A stretch of 64,000 nt of DNA. Source: an uncultured bacterium (GTDB lineage: Bacteria; Bacillota_I; Bacilli_A; RF39; UBA660). Shown one piece after another: positions 42,218 to 50,233 of this stretch. Both the position numbers and the translations under genes were made by a program. Each line of letters starts with the position of its first letter. Positions within the stretch are counted from its first letter, which is position 1. The notes beneath the pieces were generated by a model that was given only the letters and a program-made list of their open reading frames with translations, searched no databases and had not been told where the DNA came from. The DNA is taken from contig CAMNUE010000004.1 in assembly GCA_946560065.1 (NCBI GenBank), positions 90,296-154,295 on the forward strand, in the 5' to 3' direction.

Positions 42218-42766
42218 ATGGAAAAGATATTGGTATTAGCATATCCTGGTAGTGGTAAGACAGAGCTTGAAAGACAATACGAAGATGTGGTGGACTTTGA
42301 GCATCAAGACTTTAGATATGTTTATGATGAATCAATAAGACATTTACCACTTGAACTGCGGAAAGGTTCAACTGATTTACGAAAAGATAATCCAGAGTGG
42401 CCGGAAAACTTCCTTACTAATGCACTAAGCGAACTAGATGAAGGAAAAATTGTTGTCTCCCCTTTTGTTAGAACAGTATATGAGGCTTACAATAGTGATT
42501 ATTTTAAAGACAAAGCAAAAGATGTTAAAACTATTTTAGTATGTCCGAGACTTGATCAATTTGAAGATTATATTGAGAGATTTAAAGAAAGAGGAAATAG
42601 TGATAATTTTATTGCAAGAAGAAAATCGGAAATTGCAGCTGTAATAGAAATTTTTGAAAATGCAGAGAATTGTCAAAAAATAGTTCTTGAATCAGGACAA
42701 TATTTGGCAGAATCTCTAAAGAATTATGGAATTAAATTAAATAAGAAAAAAATTTATACTAAATAG
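42218..42766 (+). CDS. P-loop NTPase / small kinase-like protein
   Basis: 182 residues, begins one base after the previous stop with GGAGG. Residues 8-15 PGSGKTEL form a Walker A loop; FEHQDFRYV and IVVSPFVRTVYEAY could hold the Mg Asp and a lid. Size and arrangement suggest a nucleoside or small-molecule kinase of the adenylate-kinase superfamily, but no subgroup signature is recognised. No TM. Confidence 0.7.
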   Translation: MEKILVLAYPGSGKTELERQYEDVVDFEHQDFRYVYDESIRHLPLELRKGSTDLRKDNPEWPENFLTNALSELDEGKIVVSPFVRTVYEAYNSDYFKDKAKDVKTILVCPRLDQFEDYIERFKERGNSDNFIARRKSEIAAVIEIFENAENCQKIVLESGQYLAESLKNYGIKLNKKKIYTK

Positions 42767-42814
42767 TAAAAATTAGATAAGTATGCTAAAATAAGTGAGA
42801 AAGAAGGGAAAATA

Positions 42815-43351
42815 ATGGCAGTTAAAATAATTTATTTTGTACATGGTACAACAACAGATAATTTAGAGCATAAGTCTACTGGATGGATTCCTGGAGAACT
42901 TAGTGAAAAGGGAATACAACAAAGTATTGATTTGAAAGATCAGATAAATATGGATGAAATTGATTTGGTTATATCATCAGATTTAAAGAGAGCAATTGAT
43001 TCTGCTGATTATACTTTTAAGGGAGTTAAAGAAATATTACATGATTCTAGGATTAGAGAGTGTAATTATGGAGATTTAAATGGAGATGATACTTCGCTTG
43101 TAAAATATGAAGATCATATTAATGAAGCTTTTCCAAATGGGGAGGCTTTAGTAGATGTTGAAGCAAGACTTCGTGACTTTTGTAGCTATCTATTAGAAAA
43201 TTATGATGGCAAGACTGTTGCATTAGTTGCTCACAAAGCTCCGCAATTGGCATTAGAAGTAATAACTAAAAATATTACTTGGGAAGAGGCAATTGATAAG
43301 GACTGGAGAAAAACAAAGGCTTGGCAACCAGGTTGGATTTATGAAATTTAA
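42815..43351 (+). CDS. Histidine phosphatase-family protein with altered RHG motif
   Basis: 178 residues. The order of the family is present: YFVHGTTTDN at the N-terminus, SSDLKRAIDSAD, RECNYGDLNG, and ALVAHKAP near the end. The first motif, normally (L/V)(V/I)RHG, has Val in place of the catalytic-site Arg, while the phospho-accepting His is kept, so phosphatase activity may be changed or lost. A possible extended -10 (TGCTAAAAT, ending 42792) suggests its own promoter. Likely small-molecule phosphatase or a pseudoenzyme. Confidence 0.75.
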   Translation: MAVKIIYFVHGTTTDNLEHKSTGWIPGELSEKGIQQSIDLKDQINMDEIDLVISSDLKRAIDSADYTFKGVKEILHDSRIRECNYGDLNGDDTSLVKYEDHINEAFPNGEALVDVEARLRDFCSYLLENYDGKTVALVAHKAPQLALEVITKNITWEEAIDKDWRKTKAWQPGWIYEI

Positions 43352-43367
43352 TTTCTAAGTGGTGAAT

Positions 43368-44132
43368 ATGAATAAGATTTTAATACTAATTTTATTAATA
43401 TTAATGCTTTATATAGATAGGAAAAGAGGTATAAAACTTTTTATTTCAATTTGTTTAAATTTCTTAATATTAATAGTTTTATTTTACTTAATATCTTTGG
43501 GAATGGATTCTGTAATTATTTCATTACTCGGATGTTTTTTACTTAGTGTGATTATTTTATATTTTGTTAATGGAAAAAATGTTAAAACAGAAGCTGCATT
43601 TATATCTATTGTAATTGTTTTAGTTATACTTGCAGTATTCATCTTTGGTATTACTAAAATGTCAAGAATAGCGGGATTTGGTTATGAATCATTTGAAGAA
43701 ATTAATATGTTCTCTTATGATGTTAAAATTGATTTTACTAATATTGCAGTTTCGTTGGTATTAATAAGTTTAATAGGTGCGACGACAGATGCAGCTATTG
43801 CGATATCATCAGCTCTTTATGAAGTGTATGATAATAACAGAAATTTATCTAAGAGGGAATTATTTTTATCAGGTATTTCTATTGGTAAAGATATATTATG
43901 TACAACTACTAATACATTATTATTTGCATTTTTAGGTGAATTTATGACTTTGGTTATTTGGTTTGCGAAAGGAAATTATTCATTTTTTGACATTGTAAAT
44001 GCCAAAACGTTTTGTAGTGAATTTATAAAAATATTATTTACAGCTATAGGATGTGTGATGATTATACCAATCTCTTCTTATGTTACTACTAGAAAAGTTA
44101 CTACTGTAAATTTAGATGAAGAGTATGATTGA
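43368..44132 (+). CDS. YibE/F-family membrane protein (short form)
   Basis: 254 residues from ATG 43368 (AAGTGGTGA upstream); an in-frame GTG at 43359 coincides with the ribosome site. About seven TM segments. The central GATTDAAIAISSALYEV and GKDILCTTTNTLLFAFLG match the family core seen in the protein at 34350 (GAIMDVAITMAAAISEL, GKDIMSTMTNVLFF), but the N-terminal external domain is missing, as in YibF. Substrate unknown. Confidence 0.85.
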   Translation: MNKILILILLILMLYIDRKRGIKLFISICLNFLILIVLFYLISLGMDSVIISLLGCFLLSVIILYFVNGKNVKTEAAFISIVIVLVILAVFIFGITKMSRIAGFGYESFEEINMFSYDVKIDFTNIAVSLVLISLIGATTDAAIAISSALYEVYDNNRNLSKRELFLSGISIGKDILCTTTNTLLFAFLGEFMTLVIWFAKGNYSFFDIVNAKTFCSEFIKILFTAIGCVMIIPISSYVTTRKVTTVNLDEEYD

Positions 44133-44173
44133 TAGTTGAATAGAAAAATGTAAGGAAAATTAAGGAGATATTT

Positions 44174-44566
44174 ATGATTAATAAACAGTACGAGGAATTA
44201 TTGAGCAAGTTTAAAATAACAAAAACAAATAATATTATATATGGAACTAATATTCCAATGCCTAATATGGTTATTCCAACACCTTGGAGGACTTATATTA
44301 AATTTGATAAGACTTATTATTATTTCTTTTATTTTGATGAAAAAGGAATTACTATATATCCAACTACATTAGAAGGGTCAATTACTATTTCTTGGGATGA
44401 AGTAGAAGATTTTAAAATTAGTCATATCTCTATTCTTGGAAAAATGATGATTAAAACTAAAGATAATACATATAGGTTTCAATTAAATAGATTTGTATTT
44501 GGATGTCCATGGATTAAGATTAATACAAGATATTTAGAGGAGAATAAATATTTTTATAGTAAGTAG
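44174..44566 (+). CDS. Hypothetical small protein, PH-like beta fold
   Basis: 130 residues with AAGGAGATATTT before the ATG. Short beta-strand segments such as ITIYPTTLEGSITISWDEVEDFKI and GKMMIKTKDNTYRFQL give the look of a bacterial PH-like domain. No TM. No known family. Weak terminator (AGTAGA/GTCTGCT plus T-run, 44562-44587) follows. Confidence 0.6.
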   Translation: MINKQYEELLSKFKITKTNNIIYGTNIPMPNMVIPTPWRTYIKFDKTYYYFFYFDEKGITIYPTTLEGSITISWDEVEDFKISHISILGKMMIKTKDNTYRFQLNRFVFGCPWIKINTRYLEENKYFYSK

Positions 44567-44619
44567 ATGTAATAGTCTGCTTTTTTTGTTATAATGAACT
44601 TGATGAAGAGGGGAAGTTT

Positions 44620-45822
44620 ATGAGAAAATTTTTATTACTTTTGTTATTCATTTTGATGTTTTTTTATGTTAGAGTTAATGCTTTAGAATTAAATAGTAAG
44701 TATGCTGTTTTATATAATTTAAATGAAGATAAAGTCATTTATGAACTTAATAAAGATGATGTTGTAAGTGTTGCGAGTCTTACTAAAATTATGACTACGT
44801 TAGTGGCAGTTGAGAATATTAAAGATTATAACCAGGAAGTTATTTTGAAGGAAGAAATGTTTTTTGGTTTGAAAGAGGCTAATGCTTATGTGATTAATTT
44901 AAGGGTAGGACAAAAAGTTACTTATAATGATTTACTTTATGGAATGTTTTTAGCAAGTGGTGCTGATGCGACAAGAGCAGTTGCAATATCAGTAGCTGGC
45001 AGTGAAGAGAAATTTGTTGAGTTAATGAATAATAAAGCTAAGGAAATAGGTCTTAAAAACACACACTTTCAAAATACTGTAGGACTTGATGCAGAAAATC
45101 ATCATTCTACTGTCAATGAGATTGCAATTCTTTTAAAATCAGCATTTAAAAATGATAAATTTAAGGAAATTTTTATGACTGAGACATATACTGTTTCGGA
45201 TGGAACTATTACTGTTCGTAATTCAATGAAGAAAGCTGCGGCAGTCTATGGCATTGATGTGTCTAATATTTTAGGAGCTAAGACTGGTTATACAGGTAAT
45301 GCGGGGAGATGTTTAGCATCTATTGCTTACGATAGTGATAATGATATTACTTATTTACTTGTAACAACTAAGGCTTCTACTATTAAAGAGCCAGTACTTG
45401 ATGCTTCTATAACTTATGATTATTTCTTTAAAAATTATAAGTATCAAGATTTAGTTAAGAAAAATGATTTATTAGTAGAATTAGATACTAAATATTCTAA
45501 TGAAAAAAGTGTTAAGTTTTTTGCGAGACAGGATATTAAAAAATATTTAAAAAATGATTATTCTAATGATGATATAGAATTAAAATATAGTGGTAAAAAT
45601 ATTATTACTCCAGTTATGAAGAAAAATGAGAATATTGGGTGTGTTGATGTTTTTTATAAGGGAGAAAAAGTTAAAAGTATTAGCATTGATTTAACTGAAT
45701 CTATTAAATTTTCATTTCTTGGTTTTATAATTTACTACAAGTATATATTTATTAGTGCAATTGTTTTGCTTGTAGGAGTTGCCTTTTTATCGCTAAAATT
45801 AAAAAAATTCAAAAAATTATAA
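44620..45822 (+). CDS. D-alanyl-D-alanine carboxypeptidase, DacF/DacA type (peptidase S11)
   Basis: 400 residues. Signal peptide (RKFLLLLLFILMFFY...VNA), then the S11 serine active site SLTK (S53-x-x-K56), a second motif in LASGADATRA where most enzymes have SxN (here SGA), and the KTG triad in GAKTGYTG. A C-terminal beta-rich domain is followed by a TM anchor (about 370-390). It trims the terminal D-Ala of peptidoglycan peptides at the outer membrane face. The Ala in the second motif may be a lineage feature; activity should be checked. AGGGGAAG ribosome site, TATAAT at 44590-44595. Confidence 0.9.
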   Translation: MRKFLLLLLFILMFFYVRVNALELNSKYAVLYNLNEDKVIYELNKDDVVSVASLTKIMTTLVAVENIKDYNQEVILKEEMFFGLKEANAYVINLRVGQKVTYNDLLYGMFLASGADATRAVAISVAGSEEKFVELMNNKAKEIGLKNTHFQNTVGLDAENHHSTVNEIAILLKSAFKNDKFKEIFMTETYTVSDGTITVRNSMKKAAAVYGIDVSNILGAKTGYTGNAGRCLASIAYDSDNDITYLLVTTKASTIKEPVLDASITYDYFFKNYKYQDLVKKNDLLVELDTKYSNEKSVKFFARQDIKKYLKNDYSNDDIELKYSGKNIITPVMKKNENIGCVDVFYKGEKVKSISIDLTESIKFSFLGFIIYYKYIFISAIVLLVGVAFLSLKLKKFKKL

Positions 45823-45829
45823 AAAAGTA

Positions 45830-45860
45830 TTGACCTTACCGTTACTGGAAGGTCTATATT
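45830..45860 (+). promoter_or_regulatory. MerR-type promoter with 19-bp spacer and dyad
   Basis: TTGACC (45830-45835), 19-bp spacer, TATATT (45855-45860). GACCTT-A-CC ... GG-A-AGGTC makes a dyad (45832-45854) that fills the spacer. A 19-bp spacer with a centred dyad is the hallmark of promoters untwisted by MerR proteins; the MerR gene follows directly, so autoregulation is expected. Confidence 0.85.
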
Positions 45861-45881
45861 TGTACTTGGAAAGGAGAGAAA

Positions 45882-46532
45882 ATGGGTGTATTTATTAGAG
45901 ATGTAGAGTCAATTGTTGGTCTTTCTAAGAAGAATATTCGTTATTATGAAGAAGTTGGCTTAATTAATCCAAGGCGGGATGATGAGAATGATTATCGGAT
46001 ATATAACGATGAGGATATTAGAAGATTAAAAATAATTAAATTTTTCAGAGAATTAGATGTTCCAATTAGAGAAATTAAAATGATTTGTAATGGGGAAATG
46101 TCTATTCGAGAGTGTATGGAAGATAGAATTAATAAGATTGAAAAAGAGGAAGAAAAATTAAAAAAAATTAAAAGTATGTGTTTAGATATTGCAGAATTTA
46201 ATGATACTTTTGATTCTATCGATATAACAAAGTATTTTGAAGAAATTAATATATTAAGTAAAGAAGGGTTTACGATGAGAGACGTTCAAGTTAATAAATC
46301 AAGGAAGATTAGAGGGGCGATTTTATCAAGCTTAGTATTTAGTTTGTTTTTCTTAGCTTTATCAGGAATGGTTACATATTTTCAATTTACTGAAGCTGAG
46401 AAAATGCCATGGTTTTTATTTTGGTTTGTTGTATTTTTGTTATTAATACCAGTTTTTGGTATTGTTTATAATTTAGTTATTAGAATAAATGAAATAGATA
46501 AAGGAGAAGAAGATGAAGCTAGTAAATATTGA
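45882..46532 (+). CDS. MerR-family regulator with C-terminal membrane segments
   Basis: 216 residues, AAAGGAGAG ribosome site. Winged helix 1-70: GLSKKNIRYYEEVGLINP, and NDYRIYNDEDIRRL. A long coiled dimerisation helix follows (about 80-115: ECMEDRINKIEKEEEKLKKIK), and the C-terminus has two TM segments (about 146-166, 176-196) instead of a metal- or drug-binding domain. Membrane-anchored MerR proteins are unusual. The gene overlaps the YbjQ-like gene by 20 nt. It should bind the dyad at 45832-45854. Confidence 0.88.
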   Translation: MGVFIRDVESIVGLSKKNIRYYEEVGLINPRRDDENDYRIYNDEDIRRLKIIKFFRELDVPIREIKMICNGEMSIRECMEDRINKIEKEEEKLKKIKSMCLDIAEFNDTFDSIDITKYFEEINILSKEGFTMRDVQVNKSRKIRGAILSSLVFSLFFLALSGMVTYFQFTEAEKMPWFLFWFVVFLLLIPVFGIVYNLVIRINEIDKGEEDEASKY

Positions 46533-46839
46533 TTATATTCCAGGAGCGGAAATTACTGAGGCTTTAGGAATTGTGAAGGGACAAGTTGTTCAATCAAAGA
46601 ATATTGGAAAAGATTTTATGGCTGGGATGAAAACGATAGTTGGAGGAGAAATTTCTAGTTATACAGAAATGATTGCGACAGCTAGGCAAATTGCTACTAA
46701 AAGAATGGTAGATGATGCTAAAAATTTAGGAGCAGATGCAGTTATTAATGTTAGATATGGATCTTCTGCTGTTATGAATGGAGCAGCAGAAATTATAGTT
46801 TACGGTACAGCTGTAAAAATTAAAGCAATAGATAAGTAG
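46513..46839 (+). CDS. YbjQ/UPF0145-family protein
   Basis: 108 residues, the full length of the family. The core IPGAEITEALGIVKGQVV, then MATARQIA-like IATARQIATKRMVDDAKNLGADAVINVRY is the UPF0145 signature of pentameric heavy-metal-binding-domain proteins of unknown role. Start ATG 46513 has AAGGAGAAG inside the MerR gene, which it overlaps by 20 nt, so the two are co-expressed. The neighbour suggests an envelope- or metal-related response. Confidence 0.9.
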   Translation: MKLVNIDYIPGAEITEALGIVKGQVVQSKNIGKDFMAGMKTIVGGEISSYTEMIATARQIATKRMVDDAKNLGADAVINVRYGSSAVMNGAAEIIVYGTAVKIKAIDK

Positions 46840-46843
46840 TTTG

Positions 46844-46895
46844 AAAAGTAAATTTAATAATTGATTTAAATTGATTATTATGATTTACTTTTTTA
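46844..46895 (+). terminator. Long-stem terminator
   Basis: AAAAGTAAAT (46844-46853) pairs with ATTTACTTTT (46883-46892), with an inner TAATAAT/ATTATTA pairing, followed by TTTT. Confidence 0.8.
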
Positions 46896-46929
46896 TTGTA
46901 ATTTCTTTTAATAAATATAAATATTTATG

Positions 46930-46958
46930 TTGAAAAAAATTTTAAATAATGATATGAT
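46930..46958 (+). promoter_or_regulatory. tRNA-Glu promoter
   Basis: TTGAAA (46930-46935), 17-bp spacer, TATGAT (46953-46958); about 30 nt upstream of the tRNA. Confidence 0.8.
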
Positions 46959-46986
46959 GATATTGTCTTTGGTTTAGGCAATATAT

Positions 46987-47063
46987 GGCCTGTTGGTGAA
47001 GTGGCTTAACACACTGCCCTCTCAAGGCAGCATTCACGGATTCGAATTCCGTACAGGCTACCA
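46987..47063 (+). tRNA. tRNA-Glu (anticodon CUC)
   Basis: Cloverleaf read by hand: acceptor GGCCTGT/ACAGGCT (first pair G-U), D arm GTG/CAC, anticodon stem CTGCC/GGCAG with loop CTCTCAA (anticodon CTC after T33), variable loop CATTC, T arm ACGGA-TTCGAAT-TCCGT, discriminator A and an encoded CCA. The body closely resembles Gram-positive tRNA-Glu; the CUC anticodon would read GAG. Confidence 0.93.
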
Positions 47064-47074
47064 AATTGTATTTT

Positions 47075-47096
47075 AGACAGGTATCTGTCTTTTTTA
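47075..47096 (+). terminator. tRNA terminator
   Basis: AGACAG (47075-47080), GTAT loop, CTGTCT (47085-47090), then TTTTT. Confidence 0.85.
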
Positions 47097-47111
47097 GTAT
47101 GTGGAGGATTT

Positions 47112-47375
47112 ATGAGGGATGAAATAGATAGTTTGATTAGTGACAAACTTAACACTTTAGAACAAACACTTGATGATTTTTATAATGGTGAATCAATTAG
47201 AGAAAGTATAGAAAATCAGACTAATTTGCAAAATTATAATAAACAAAGAAATGATTATAAGGCGGAGTTATTAAGAATGCTTGATAAGTATAAGAATAAC
47301 GGAATAAAAATTGAGTATTCTAGTGATATGTCTATTGAAGAATTGGAAAAAATTATTAATAAAGTAAAAATGTAG
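47112..47375 (+). CDS. Hypothetical small helical protein
   Basis: 87 residues, TGGAGG before ATG 47112. Highly charged and helical (SDKLNTLEQTLDDFYNG, then KAELLRMLDKYKNNG), likely a coiled-coil or helical hairpin. No TM, no family known to me. A terminator overlaps its stop codon (47374-47396). Confidence 0.65.
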   Translation: MRDEIDSLISDKLNTLEQTLDDFYNGESIRESIENQTNLQNYNKQRNDYKAELLRMLDKYKNNGIKIEYSSDMSIEELEKIINKVKM

Positions 47376-47396
47376 AAGTTTATCGGACTTCTTTTT
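47374..47396 (+). terminator. Terminator overlapping the stop codon
   Basis: AGAAGT (47374-47379) pairs with ACTTCT (47387-47392), then TTTTC. Confidence 0.8.
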
Positions 47397-47459
47397 CTTT
47401 TTGTATTGAAAAAAAGGAAAAAATATATTAAAATTTTATAGTAGGATAGGTGAAGAAGA

Positions 47460-48509
47460 ATGAATAATGGGGTAACTAATAATACTAATACGAATCAGAC
47501 TAATAGCAATGTTGCTGCTCAGCCTATGATGCAGAATACTAATGTCTCACAAGCTGTACCACAAATAGTTAGTCAAGAACCTGTAATGACTCAGCAACCT
47601 CAAAGTGCTGCTCAAACACCACAAATAATGCAAACTGTTCCAGTTCAGCCAAATGTTTCACAACCTGCTAGTGCTATGCCACAGGTTCCACAAGCGCCTA
47701 GTGTTGTTTCTCCAACTGTTAATAATTTGGTTGATGATAATAAAACTGAAGAACCAAAGAAGAAAAGTGGTTTAAAAAATATTAATTGGATTCCTATTCT
47801 TTTGATTATTATAGTAGGTTTGATTGCGTATACGGTGTTTTCTTTTAACAGTCATAAAAAGAAAATTGAAAATTTGATGTATAATTGTACACCAATCACT
47901 GCTAGTAAAGATGCTGTTAAACTTGACTTAAATTCTACTTTAGTTAAAGATTTATATTCTAAAGTATACACTACAATTCGTGAAGATTTAGCTCAACCTG
48001 AATTTAGTGATGATATGCGTTTATATTTAGCTTATCGACAAATTCTTGAGACTGATAAATATGATTCTAATTGTAATTTATTTGATAATTTATCAATGGA
48101 GCCTTATACTTGTGAAGTATCAACTAAATTTAGGCCTAAAGCGTTTAAAGAAGAAACTATGACTCAGGCAATAAAAAAAATGTATGGTGAAAAATCTACT
48201 ATTAGTTTTGCAAATGTTAGACTTGGTTCATCATGTATTGGTGGATATCAATATATTGCTGCTAGAGGAGAGTTTGTTCAAGGAATGTGTGAACAGCAGA
48301 CAGCAACTTCTTATAGGGCTACAAAAACTTTGAAAGAGGCTACAAGTACTAGAAATACAATAATTTTAACTGAGGAAGTTAAATATCATGAAAATGAAGG
48401 AATGACATTACCAGATTTTTTGAAGAGTGGAATGTATTATTATACATTTAGATTAGATATGAATTATAATTATGTTTTAGTTAGCAAAACTTATGAAAGC
48501 AAATATTAA
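47460..48509 (+). CDS. Single-TM protein with Gln/Pro/Asn-rich N-terminus
   Basis: 349 residues. Residues 1-95 are low complexity (Asn, Gln, Pro, Val, Thr; repeated Q-P/V-Q-P patterns). One TM (about 110-130, WIPILLIIIVGLIAYTVF) follows a basic stretch PKKKSG, and the last ~215 residues form an external domain with cysteines near 140, 205, 217 and 260. No family known. The same plan (disordered N-terminus inside, one TM, external domain) occurs in the protein at 272, minus the zinc ribbon. AGGTGAAG ribosome site. Confidence 0.7.
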   Translation: MNNGVTNNTNTNQTNSNVAAQPMMQNTNVSQAVPQIVSQEPVMTQQPQSAAQTPQIMQTVPVQPNVSQPASAMPQVPQAPSVVSPTVNNLVDDNKTEEPKKKSGLKNINWIPILLIIIVGLIAYTVFSFNSHKKKIENLMYNCTPITASKDAVKLDLNSTLVKDLYSKVYTTIREDLAQPEFSDDMRLYLAYRQILETDKYDSNCNLFDNLSMEPYTCEVSTKFRPKAFKEETMTQAIKKMYGEKSTISFANVRLGSSCIGGYQYIAARGEFVQGMCEQQTATSYRATKTLKEATSTRNTIILTEEVKYHENEGMTLPDFLKSGMYYYTFRLDMNYNYVLVSKTYESKY

Positions 48510-48523
48510 ATGAGGTGAACGTG

Positions 48524-49054
48524 ATGGAAATAAAAAGTGTTGTTACTGGGTATTTAGATGAAAATTGTTATATTTTAATTAAAAATGGAACTTGTCTTAT
48601 TGTTGATCCGGGAGATGATTTTCCTAAAATTAAGGCTGAAGTTGGGGATAATAAAGTTTTAGGTGTTTTAATTACTCATTCTCATTTTGACCATATTGGT
48701 GCTTTAAGGAACTTTCTTACTAAAAAGAGTATTAAAATATTTAAAAGAAGTAATTTAGAAGATAATAAAGAATATACAATTGGAGATTTTAAATTTAAAA
48801 GTATTCATACTCCTGGACACTCAAAAGATTCGGTTACATTCTATTTTGAAGAAGAACAGTTTATGTTGATTGGAGATTTTATCTTTAAAGAGAGTATTGG
48901 CAGAACTGATTTACCTGGTGGAAGTGATGTAGAAATGACAGAAAGTATTAAAAAGATTTTAGAATATGATGATGATATTACTTTATATCCAGGACATAAT
49001 GAAGTTACAACTTTAGGTGATGAGAAAAAAAATAATCCTTATTTAAAAGTTTAG
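48524..49054 (+). CDS. Metallo-beta-lactamase-fold hydrolase (glyoxalase II-like)
   Basis: 176 residues from ATG 48524 with GAGGTGA; the GTG at 48515 lies within the ribosome site. MBL signature ITHSHFDHIGA (HxHxDH), second His in HTPGHSKDS, metal Asp in IGDFIFKESIGR, and final His in YPGHNEVT. Length and spacing are those of short glyoxalase II-like/YcbL-type hydrolases that act on thioesters; substrate not proven. Cytoplasmic. Confidence 0.93.
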   Translation: MEIKSVVTGYLDENCYILIKNGTCLIVDPGDDFPKIKAEVGDNKVLGVLITHSHFDHIGALRNFLTKKSIKIFKRSNLEDNKEYTIGDFKFKSIHTPGHSKDSVTFYFEEEQFMLIGDFIFKESIGRTDLPGGSDVEMTESIKKILEYDDDITLYPGHNEVTTLGDEKKNNPYLKV

Positions 49055-49065
49055 TTTATTATAAA

Positions 49066-49094
49066 AGGCTGAATTAATTTATTCAGTCTTTTTA
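49066..49094 (+). terminator. Rho-independent terminator
   Basis: GGCTGAAT (49067-49074) pairs with ATTCAGTC (49081-49088; one G-T), followed by TTTTT. It ends just where the IS element begins. Confidence 0.85.
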
Positions 49095-49152
49095 TTGCGC
49101 ATGCAAATACCACGTGCTATGCGCGTGGTAACATATCTTTTAGTGTAAAAAA

Positions 49153-49213
49153 ACACCTACTTTCTGTACAATATAGTTAGCCTGGCAGCTAATTATAAAA
49201 TGAAAGTAGGTGT
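49153..49213 (+). promoter_or_regulatory. Leader hairpin masking the tnpA ribosome site
   Basis: ACACCTACTTTC (49153-49164) and GAAAGTAGGTGT (49202-49213) are perfect 12-bp inverted arms. The right arm contains the ribosome site AGTAGGTG. A similar leader helix is known to repress tnpA in IS200. Confidence 0.75.
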
Positions 49214-49219
49214 ATTGTC

Positions 49220-49684
49220 ATAAAAGACATAGATAGTTTATCACATACAAGTTATAGATGTAAATATCATGTGGTAATAATACCAAAATATAGAAGAATG
49301 ATAATTTATAATAAATTAAGAAAAGATATAGGACAAATATTAAGAATGTTAATTGAAAGGAAAGGTTGTGAATTGTTAGAAGCAGAAGCATGCCCAGACC
49401 ATATTCATATGTTAATAGAAATACCACCAAAGTATTCTGTAGCACAATTTATGGGATATTTAAAGAGTAAATCAACATTGATGATATTCGATAGACATGC
49501 AAATATGAAATACAAGTTTGGAAATAGAAAATTTTGGGCAAGAGGCTATTTTGTAGATACAGTAGGGTGCAATGAAAAGGCACTAAGAGAATATATACAG
49601 AATCAGTTACAGGAGGATAAATTAGCAGATCAAATGAGTATGAAAGAATTTATAGACCCGTTTACGGGTATGCCAGTGAAATAA
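49220..49684 (+). CDS. tnpA: IS200-type Y1 transposase TnpA
   Basis: About 154 residues. HUH motif in CPDHIHMLIEI (HIH), catalytic Tyr in RGYFVDTVG, and EYIQNQL after it. The family N-terminus is KDIDSLSHTSYRCKYHVVIIPKYRR; that text is encoded from 49223 and is preceded by ATA at 49220, 7 nt from AGGTG. No ATG/TTG is in frame there; the first in-frame GTG (49271) would drop strand beta-1 of the fold. I therefore place the start at ATA 49220, a non-canonical codon. Cuts and rejoins single-stranded DNA at the element ends through a 5'-phosphotyrosine. The ATA may mean very weak expression or a silenced copy. Confidence 0.8.
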   Translation: MKDIDSLSHTSYRCKYHVVIIPKYRRMIIYNKLRKDIGQILRMLIERKGCELLEAEACPDHIHMLIEIPPKYSVAQFMGYLKSKSTLMIFDRHANMKYKFGNRKFWARGYFVDTVGCNEKALREYIQNQLQEDKLADQMSMKEFIDPFTGMPVK

Positions 49685-49878
49685 AACAATAAAAAAGCCT
49701 CTTTTAGAGGCAGTTTGTGATGGTGTTGCAGCTGTCAGGCATTAATATAGTCGAAGGACTTATTGCAACAACATGCCCTTATAGGGCTTTTACATACCAC
49801 TTGTTTTACAAGTGGTTATGATTTCAATTGTTTTTTTTGATCATTTATGTTATTATATACAACTGAGAGGTGGATAGT

Positions 49879-50199
49879 ATGAAGGTATGGACAAAAGTAC
49901 GTATAAAGGATAAGAATAGACAAGTTGAACTTTTATCTAAATCACTTACTAATTATTTATATGGCTATGGTCCTATTCTTGATATTACTAGAAAGTATCA
50001 TATTTCTCCAGGAGATAGAAAAATCCTTGATCAATATACAGCAAATAGAATTGCTGGTATCTTGATGTTATATCTGTCAAAGGATTATGTAAGAATTAAT
50101 GATATTGCTAATAAATATAATATAGAAGCCTCTTTGGTTGATGATATATTCCCAGAAATTGAGGGGTATATTGATAAGTATTTAGAAAAGCAAAAATAA
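49879..50199 (+). CDS. Hypothetical small protein, possibly HTH
   Basis: 106 residues from ATG 49879 with GAGAGGTGG. Helical and charged; DYVRINDIANKYNIEASLVDDIFP could form a helix-turn-helix. No TM. No family recognised. The first ~30 bp upstream include a TTATATAC -10-like sequence just outside the IS right end. Confidence 0.6.
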   Translation: MKVWTKVRIKDKNRQVELLSKSLTNYLYGYGPILDITRKYHISPGDRKILDQYTANRIAGILMLYLSKDYVRINDIANKYNIEASLVDDIFPEIEGYIDKYLEKQK

Positions 50200-50233
50200 A
50201 AGAATACTACTTTAAAGGTAATATTCTTTTTTA
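50200..50233. terminator. Bidirectional terminator
   Basis: AGAATACTAC (50201-50210) pairs with GTAATATTCT (50218-50227; one mismatch), with T-run after and A-run before. It serves the plus-strand gene and the small minus-strand gene. Confidence 0.85.

Larger units (their letters stand above)
49095..49825 (+). mobile_element. IS200-type insertion sequence (IS200/IS605 family)
   Basis: A ~730-bp element with a single tnpA gene and subterminal hairpins instead of terminal inverted repeats. Left: TACCACG/CGTGGTA (49108-49114, 49124-49130). Right: ACCACTTG/CAAGTGGT (49796-49803, 49809-49816). Both share ACCAC...GTGGT. No tnpB. Exact ends cannot be fixed by eye because IS200 makes no target duplication. 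It sits between terminators, so insertion was probably harmless. A GCCTC/GAGGC hairpin at 49697-49711 has a T-tract on the minus strand and would block outside antisense transcription. Confidence 0.85.

Noticed and set aside
46987..47063. tRNA-Leu reading because of the CTCTCAA loop
   Set aside because: The variable loop has five bases and the body is Glu-like; anticodon position 34-36 is CTC.
49271..49684. GTG 49271 as tnpA start
   Set aside because: Would delete the first strand of the Y1 transposase fold although the missing residues are encoded in frame directly upstream.
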